A stretch of DNA of 8,520 nucleotides. Source: Actinomycetes bacterium. GTDB lineage: Bacteria; Actinomycetota; Acidimicrobiia; Spongiisociales; UBA5794. The notes under the pieces were generated by a model that saw only the letters and a program-made list of their open reading frames with translations, ran no database searches and was not told the origin of the DNA. The translations under genes and the position numbers were made by a program. This document shows, piece after piece, positions 5,466-8,520 of the stretch. The stretch is from assembly GCA_023336855.1 (NCBI GenBank), contig JAMBLK010000231.1:1-8520 (forward strand). The letters are read 5' to 3'. Positions within the stretch are counted from its first letter, which is position 1; the number at the start of each line of letters is the position of its first letter.

Positions 5466-6826
5466 CAGGACTCGTCCCCTTCGCTCTGCTCAGGGGCCTC
5501 ATCCGAGCTGCCAGCTTCCAGCTTCGAGCTGCCAGCTTCCTGCTCGACGCTGGTAGCTGGTCGCTGGTCGCTCTCTTCGATGGCAGCCTCGACGGCTTCG
5601 ACGGCGTCTTCGTCCGCAACTTCCGCGATCTCTTCTGCGACCTCGGCGACGGCCTCGGCGACAACAGCTTCAGCGACCGCGTCCTCAGCGATCTCCTCGG
5701 CGACCACGGCTTCGACGATGGCCTCTTCCGTCCCGGTTTCCTCAGCGACAGTCTCAGCGACGATCGCCTCTTCGACGGCGACTTCGGCGATGACGGCTTC
5801 GACCTCGGCTTCTTCGGCAACCGCTTCGGCGACGACCGCCGTCTCGATTGCTTCGACAGCGGCCTCATCCGCGACGATCGCAGCGGCGTCTGTAACGACG
5901 GCAGCGTCTTCGACAGCTTCTTCCGTGACCTTCTTGGCCTCTTCGAACTCGGCAGCCGCGTCACTGGTGGTGGGCTTGCGCCTGCCGCCGCCGGCCTCGA
6001 TCAGGCGCTTGCCGCCCTTCTTACCGGCACCGGGCTCGACGGGGCGCTTGCCGCCGCCGGCCTCGATGAGGCGCTTGCCACCGGATTCACCGGCGGCTGC
6101 TTCGGCGCGTGATCGCGCGGAGCGACGACGTCGCTGTGCGGGTCCGCCCGCTGCGAGGCGTGCCTCGGCCGCGATCTTCTCGTTGCGTGCGGTGACCGAC
6201 GTGAGCAGGTCTCCGCGATACACCCACACCTTGATGCCGACCGCGCCAACGGACGTGCGCGCTGTGGCAACTCCGTAGTCGATGTCGGCTCGGAGCGTAT
6301 GCAACGGCACGCGCCCCTCGAGGTACCACTCGCGGCGACCCATGTCTGCTCCACCGAGACGACCCTGTGCCTGGACACGGACGCCTTCGGCGCCCGCCTT
6401 CATGGCGGTGGTCACGGTGCGCTTCATGGCGCGTCTGAATGCGACGCGACCTTCAAGTTGGTCGGCGACGCTGCGTGCGAGAAGCTGGGCATCGAGCTCA
6501 GGGTTCGCTACTTCGATAACGTTGAATTTGACGTTGCGACCCGAAAGATCCTCAAGGCCGCTGCGGAGCCGTTCGGCTTCCGAGCCGCCACGACCGATGA
6601 CCACGCCGGGACGCCCGGTGTGGATATCGATCTGGACCTTCTTATCACCGATTCGCTCAATGTCGATCCGGGAGACTGCACCGCGCGTCAATTCGTCGCG
6701 CAGGTACTTCCGGATCTTCTGGTCTTCGTTGACCTGAGCGGCGTAGTCCTTCTCGCTGTACCAGCGAGACTTCCAGTCGGTGACGATTCCGAGCCGCAGG
6801 CCGTAGGGATGGATCTTCTGGCCCAT
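5465..6826 (-). CDS. rpsC: 30S ribosomal protein S3 with very long low-complexity C-terminal extension
   Basis: S3 lines the mRNA entry channel of the small subunit and helps unwind mRNA. The start is the ATG at 6826 (MGQKIHPYGLRLGIVTDWKS), overlapping the rplV stop by one base, with GGAGGAGG upstream. The frame is open to 7024, but that part overlaps rplV. Residues 1-about 208 are a normal S3: type II KH domain with GRPGVVIGRGGSEAERLR (71-88) and the C-terminal domain with QGRLGGADMGRREWYLEGRV and ADIDYGVATARTSVGAVGIK. The total is 453 residues against about 210-280 usually. Beyond the core come a basic linker (about 231-285) with a duplicated KRLIEAGGG, a 121-residue Ala/Val/Glu tract (300-420; 41 acidic residues, no Lys, Arg or Leu), and a Ser/Glu-rich end coded by a 7-bp-period repeat. 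The tail is in frame up to the rplP overlap, so it is probably translated. Confidence 0.97.
   Translation of the reverse strand: MGQKIHPYGLRLGIVTDWKSRWYSEKDYAAQVNEDQKIRKYLRDELTRGAVSRIDIERIGDKKVQIDIHTGRPGVVIGRGGSEAERLRSGLEDLSGRNVKFNVIEVANPELDAQLLARSVADQLEGRVAFRRAMKRTVTTAMKAGAEGVRVQAQGRLGGADMGRREWYLEGRVPLHTLRADIDYGVATARTSVGAVGIKVWVYRGDLLTSVTARNEKIAAEARLAAGGPAQRRRRSARSRAEAAAGESGGKRLIEAGGGKRPVEPGAGKKGGKRLIEAGGGRRKPTTSDAAAEFEEAKKVTEEAVEDAAVVTDAAAIVADEAAVEAIETAVVAEAVAEEAEVEAVIAEVAVEEAIVAETVAEETGTEEAIVEAVVAEEIAEDAVAEAVVAEAVAEVAEEIAEVADEDAVEAVEAAIEESDQRPATSVEQEAGSSKLEAGSSDEAPEQSEGDES
5506..5575. repeat. 7-bp-period repeat with inverted arms inside rpsC 3' end
   Basis: Ten consecutive heptamers of the form NGCTNNN are visible on the plus strand: AGCTGCC, AGCTTCC, AGCTTCG, AGCTGCC, AGCTTCC, TGCTCGA, CGCTGGT, AGCTGGT, CGCTGGT, CGCTCTC. 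A 15-base direct repeat (GAGCTGCCAGCTTCC) occurs at 5505-5519 and 5526-5540. The left and right halves are partly complementary: 5511-5522 pairs with 5549-5560 at 11 of 12 positions, so the transcript could fold into a hairpin. It codes for S3 residues 418-441 and gives the EAGSSKL/EAGSSDE duplication. A 7-bp period unrelated to codon length suggests a non-coding repeat element that was captured in frame. Confidence 0.75.
5984..6082. repeat. 33-bp direct repeat in the rpsC linker
   Basis: Copies at 5984-6016 and 6050-6082 match at 31 of 33 positions. They code for KRLIEAGGGRR and KRLIEAGGGKR in S3. A more diverged third unit between them codes for KRPVEPGAGKKGG. This is an internal duplication of the basic linker between the S3 core and the acidic tail. 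Confidence 0.8.
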
Positions 6827-7170
6827 CAGGCGTCCTCCTCCGTGTCTGCGACGATGATCGTGATATGGCTTGTGCGTTTGCGGATCCTCGTTGCGCGGCC
6901 TCTGGCACGCGGACGCCACCGCTTGAGGGTCGGGCCCTCGTCGGCGTACGCCTCTGTAACAACGAGTTCTTCGGAGTCCGCAGCGAGATTGTGCTCTGCG
7001 TTGGCAATGGCTGAGTCGAGACACTTGAGGATCGGGTCGGCGGCACGACGCGGGGTGTGCTTCAGCACAACGCGGGCTTCGTCAACCGGGAGACCTCGAA
7101 CGAGATCCAGCACCCGCCGCACTTTGTACGGCGACTGCCGTACGTGCCTGGCTTTTGCTTGGGCCTTCAT
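6826..7170 (-). CDS. rplV: 50S ribosomal protein L22
   Basis: L22 has a long beta hairpin that lines the polypeptide exit tunnel; changes there affect macrolide sensitivity in other bacteria. The 114 residues fit the family. It starts MKAQAKARHVRQSPYKVRRV, continues with LDLVRGLPVDEARVVLKHTP and the AIANAEHNL helix, and has the hairpin and family signature around EGPTLKRWRPRARGRATRIR and KRTSHITIIV. The start overlaps the rpsS stop by 4 bases (ATGA), with GAGGA upstream; its stop overlaps the rpsC start by one base. Confidence 0.98.
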   Translation of the reverse strand: MKAQAKARHVRQSPYKVRRVLDLVRGLPVDEARVVLKHTPRRAADPILKCLDSAIANAEHNLAADSEELVVTEAYADEGPTLKRWRPRARGRATRIRKRTSHITIIVADTEEDA

Positions 7171-7448
7171 CGCTTCCTCGCTGCTTTCTCGCTCATCGCG
7201 TGTCCCCGGAACGTCCGGGTTGGGGCGAACTCGCCGAGCTTGTGCCCGACCATCGACTCGCTGATATACACCGGCACGTGCTTGCGGCCGTCATGCACCG
7301 CGATAGTGAGGCTCACCATCTCGGGCGTGATCGTCGATCGCCGGCTCCATGTCCGGATCACTCGCTTGTCGCTGCTGGCATTCGCTGCCTCGACTTTTCG
7401 TAGGAGGTGTTCGTCGACGAACGGCCCCTTCTTCAGGCTCCTCGCCAT
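7167..7448 (-). CDS. rpsS: 30S ribosomal protein S19
   Basis: S19 sits in the small-subunit head with S13 and contacts the large subunit. The 93-residue product is standard. It starts MARSLKKGPFVDEHLLRKVE, has KRVIRTWSRRSTITPEMVSL, and carries the family signature HDGRKHVPVYISESMVGHKL followed by GEFAPTRTFRGHA. It begins 3 bases after the rplB stop, and its ribosome binding site (GGAGG, 7455-7459) lies in the last two codons of rplB. Confidence 0.98.
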   Translation of the reverse strand: MARSLKKGPFVDEHLLRKVEAANASSDKRVIRTWSRRSTITPEMVSLTIAVHDGRKHVPVYISESMVGHKLGEFAPTRTFRGHAMSEKAARKR

Positions 7449-7451
7449 GGT

Positions 7452-8285
7452 CTACCTCCGACCCTTCTTGCTTCGCCTGCGCACGATGTATTTGTCGCTG
7501 GCTTTCTTCTTCTTGCGGGTACGTCCCTCCGGCTTGCCCCAAGGGCTGACCGGGTGACGGCCACCCGAGCTGCGGCCTTCACCACCACCGAGGGGGTGGT
7601 CGACCGGGTTCATCACGACACCGCGAGACTGGGGGCGTTTGCCCTTCCAGCGGCTGCGGCCTGCCTTGCCGATCTTGACCAGCTCTGCGTCGGGGTTTCC
7701 GACCTGGCCGACCGTCGCTCGGCAGTCGAGCAGGATCTGGCGCATCTCGCCGGATGGCAGCCGCACGAGGGCGTACTTGCCTTCCTTGGACATGAGCTGG
7801 ATCGCTGTGCCTGCTGAGCGGCCCATCTTGGCGCCGCCACCAGGGCGGAGCTCGACGGCATGCACGATCGTGCCGGTCGGGATGTTGCGAAGTGGCAACG
7901 CGTTCCCCGGACGGATTTCCGCCGATGAGCCGGAATCGAGCATGTCACCGACTTCGATCTTGAGAGGAGCGAGAATGTACCGCTTCTCCCCATCGACGTA
8001 GTGGAGCAACGCAATGCGGGCATTGCGGTTCGGGTCGTACTCGATCGCTGCGACCTTGGCGGGGATCCCGTCCTTGGTGCGCCGGAAGTCGATGACCCGG
8101 TAGCGCCGCTTGTGACCGCCACCGCGGTGACGCGACGTGATACGGCCATAGGAGTTCCGGCCCGAAGACCGTTTCTGCTTCGCCAGGAGGCTCTTCTCCG
8201 GCTTCGACTTCGTGATGGTCTCGAAGTCGGAGACGGTCTGGAACCGGCGGCCCGGCGAGGTTGGCTTGAGTTTCTTTACACCCAT
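7452..8285 (-). CDS. rplB: 50S ribosomal protein L2
   Basis: L2 is essential for subunit association and peptidyl-transferase activity. The 277-residue product has the normal length. The N-terminal RNA-binding OB-like domain includes SSGRNSYGRITSRHRGGGHK and RRYRVIDFRR. The SH3-like domain follows with VHAVELRPGGGAKMGRSAGT. The family signature PQSRGVVMNPVDHP near residues 219-232 keeps the Asp-His pair that corresponds to the functionally important E. coli D228-H229. The next position reads Leu (DHPLGGGEG) instead of the more frequent His. The tail is strongly basic (RTRKKKKASDKYIVRRRSKK). The ATG follows the rplW stop after 4 bases, with GAGG about 10 bases upstream. Confidence 0.98.
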   Translation of the reverse strand: MGVKKLKPTSPGRRFQTVSDFETITKSKPEKSLLAKQKRSSGRNSYGRITSRHRGGGHKRRYRVIDFRRTKDGIPAKVAAIEYDPNRNARIALLHYVDGEKRYILAPLKIEVGDMLDSGSSAEIRPGNALPLRNIPTGTIVHAVELRPGGGAKMGRSAGTAIQLMSKEGKYALVRLPSGEMRQILLDCRATVGQVGNPDAELVKIGKAGRSRWKGKRPQSRGVVMNPVDHPLGGGEGRSSGGRHPVSPWGKPEGRTRKKKKASDKYIVRRRSKKGRR

Positions 8286-8289
8286 GTCG

Positions 8290-8520
8290 CTATACCTCGA
8301 AGATGTCGATCTTGTCGCCGTCGGCGAGCTTCACGAGGGCACGCTTGGTGTCCTTGCGCTTACCGAGCATGTAGCCGGTTCGCTTGAGCTTGCCCTTGCG
8401 GTTGATCGTGTTCACGGAAACGACCTTCACATCGAAGATCGTCGCGATGGCCTGTTTGATCTCGGTCTTGTTCGATCGCCGGTCGACGACGAACGTGTAC
8501 GTGTTCTCGTCTTCGATGAG
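8290..8520 (-). CDS. rplW: 50S ribosomal protein L23, C-terminal part (runs off window)
   Basis: L23 stands at the tunnel exit and is the docking site for trigger factor and SRP. I translated the 76 codons in the window by hand. They begin LIEDENTYTFVVDRRSNKTE and continue IKQAIATIFDVKVVSVNTIN, RKGKLKRTGYMLGKRKDTKR and ALVKLADGDKIDIFEV before the TAG. This matches the conserved C-terminal two thirds of L23: NKTEI, FDVKV, VNT, GD-I-IFE. The start codon lies beyond the window. Position directly upstream of rplB is canonical for the S10 cluster. Confidence 0.96.
   Translation of the reverse strand, partial: LIEDENTYTFVVDRRSNKTEIKQAIATIFDVKVVSVNTINRKGKLKRTGYMLGKRKDTKRALVKLADGDKIDIFEV

Noticed and set aside
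5119..5964. Alternative minus-strand frame rich in Ser/Arg/Lys/Pro across rpsC tail and rplP
   Set aside because: It is a frame-shifted reading of the same repetitive DNA and overlaps well-supported S3 and L16 frames.
5097..6278. Long plus-strand open frame opposite rpsC (Ala/Ser/Thr-rich)
   Set aside because: It is the antisense shadow of the stop-poor Ala/Val/Glu codons of the S3 tail and spans the clear S3 and L16 coding regions. Its product has no recognisable domain.
1..8520. tRNA, CRISPR, insertion sequence or other accessory system
   Set aside because: Coding sequence of conserved ribosomal proteins fills the window apart from 91 bases, and no spacer array, transposase or RNA gene is visible.

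Overview
The window is a contiguous piece of the S10-spc ribosomal protein gene cluster, read entirely on the minus strand. It begins at the high-coordinate end inside rplW and runs to the low-coordinate end inside secY. The order is rplW (partial)-rplB-rpsS-rplV-rpsC-rplP-rpmC-rpsQ-rplN-rplX-rplE-rpsN-rpsH-rplF-rplR-rpsE-rpmD-rplO-secY (partial), the canonical bacterial order with nothing inserted between genes.

The DNA is GC-rich. The SecY N-terminus and the L2 C-terminal region (SSGGRHPVSPWGKPEGRTR) look actinobacterial. I infer a member of Actinomycetota, possibly an Acidimicrobiia-like lineage, but the class is not proven here. S14 is the long, zinc-free form, while L24 carries a C4 zinc-ribbon-like cysteine set.

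Layout: 8520-4582 is the S10 part (L23, L2, S19, L22, S3, L16, L29, S17). 4585-1 is the spc part (L14, L24, L5, S14, S8, L6, L18, S5, L30, L15, SecY). Neighbouring genes overlap by 1 or 4 bases (TGATG, TAATG or ATGA junctions) or are at most 7 bases apart, with Shine-Dalgarno sequences inside the upstream gene. The cluster therefore looks like one translationally coupled transcript, with its main promoter upstream of the window. The S10/spc boundary (rpsQ-rplN) is itself a 4-base overlap. The only real gap is 91 bases between rplO and secY, holding a GC-rich hairpin. All products except SecY are ribosome components; SecY is the translocon channel that docks to the ribosome.

The core genes are ordinary. 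The unusual part is the 3' half of rpsC. S3 is predicted at 453 residues, against about 210-280 normally. The extension has a basic, duplicated KRLIEAGGG linker, a 121-residue Ala/Val/Glu tract without Lys, Arg or Leu, and a terminal stretch encoded by a 7-bp-period repeat with inverted arms that resembles an interspersed repeat captured in frame. I found no new multi-gene system; the S3 tail and its repeat are the best candidates for something undescribed.
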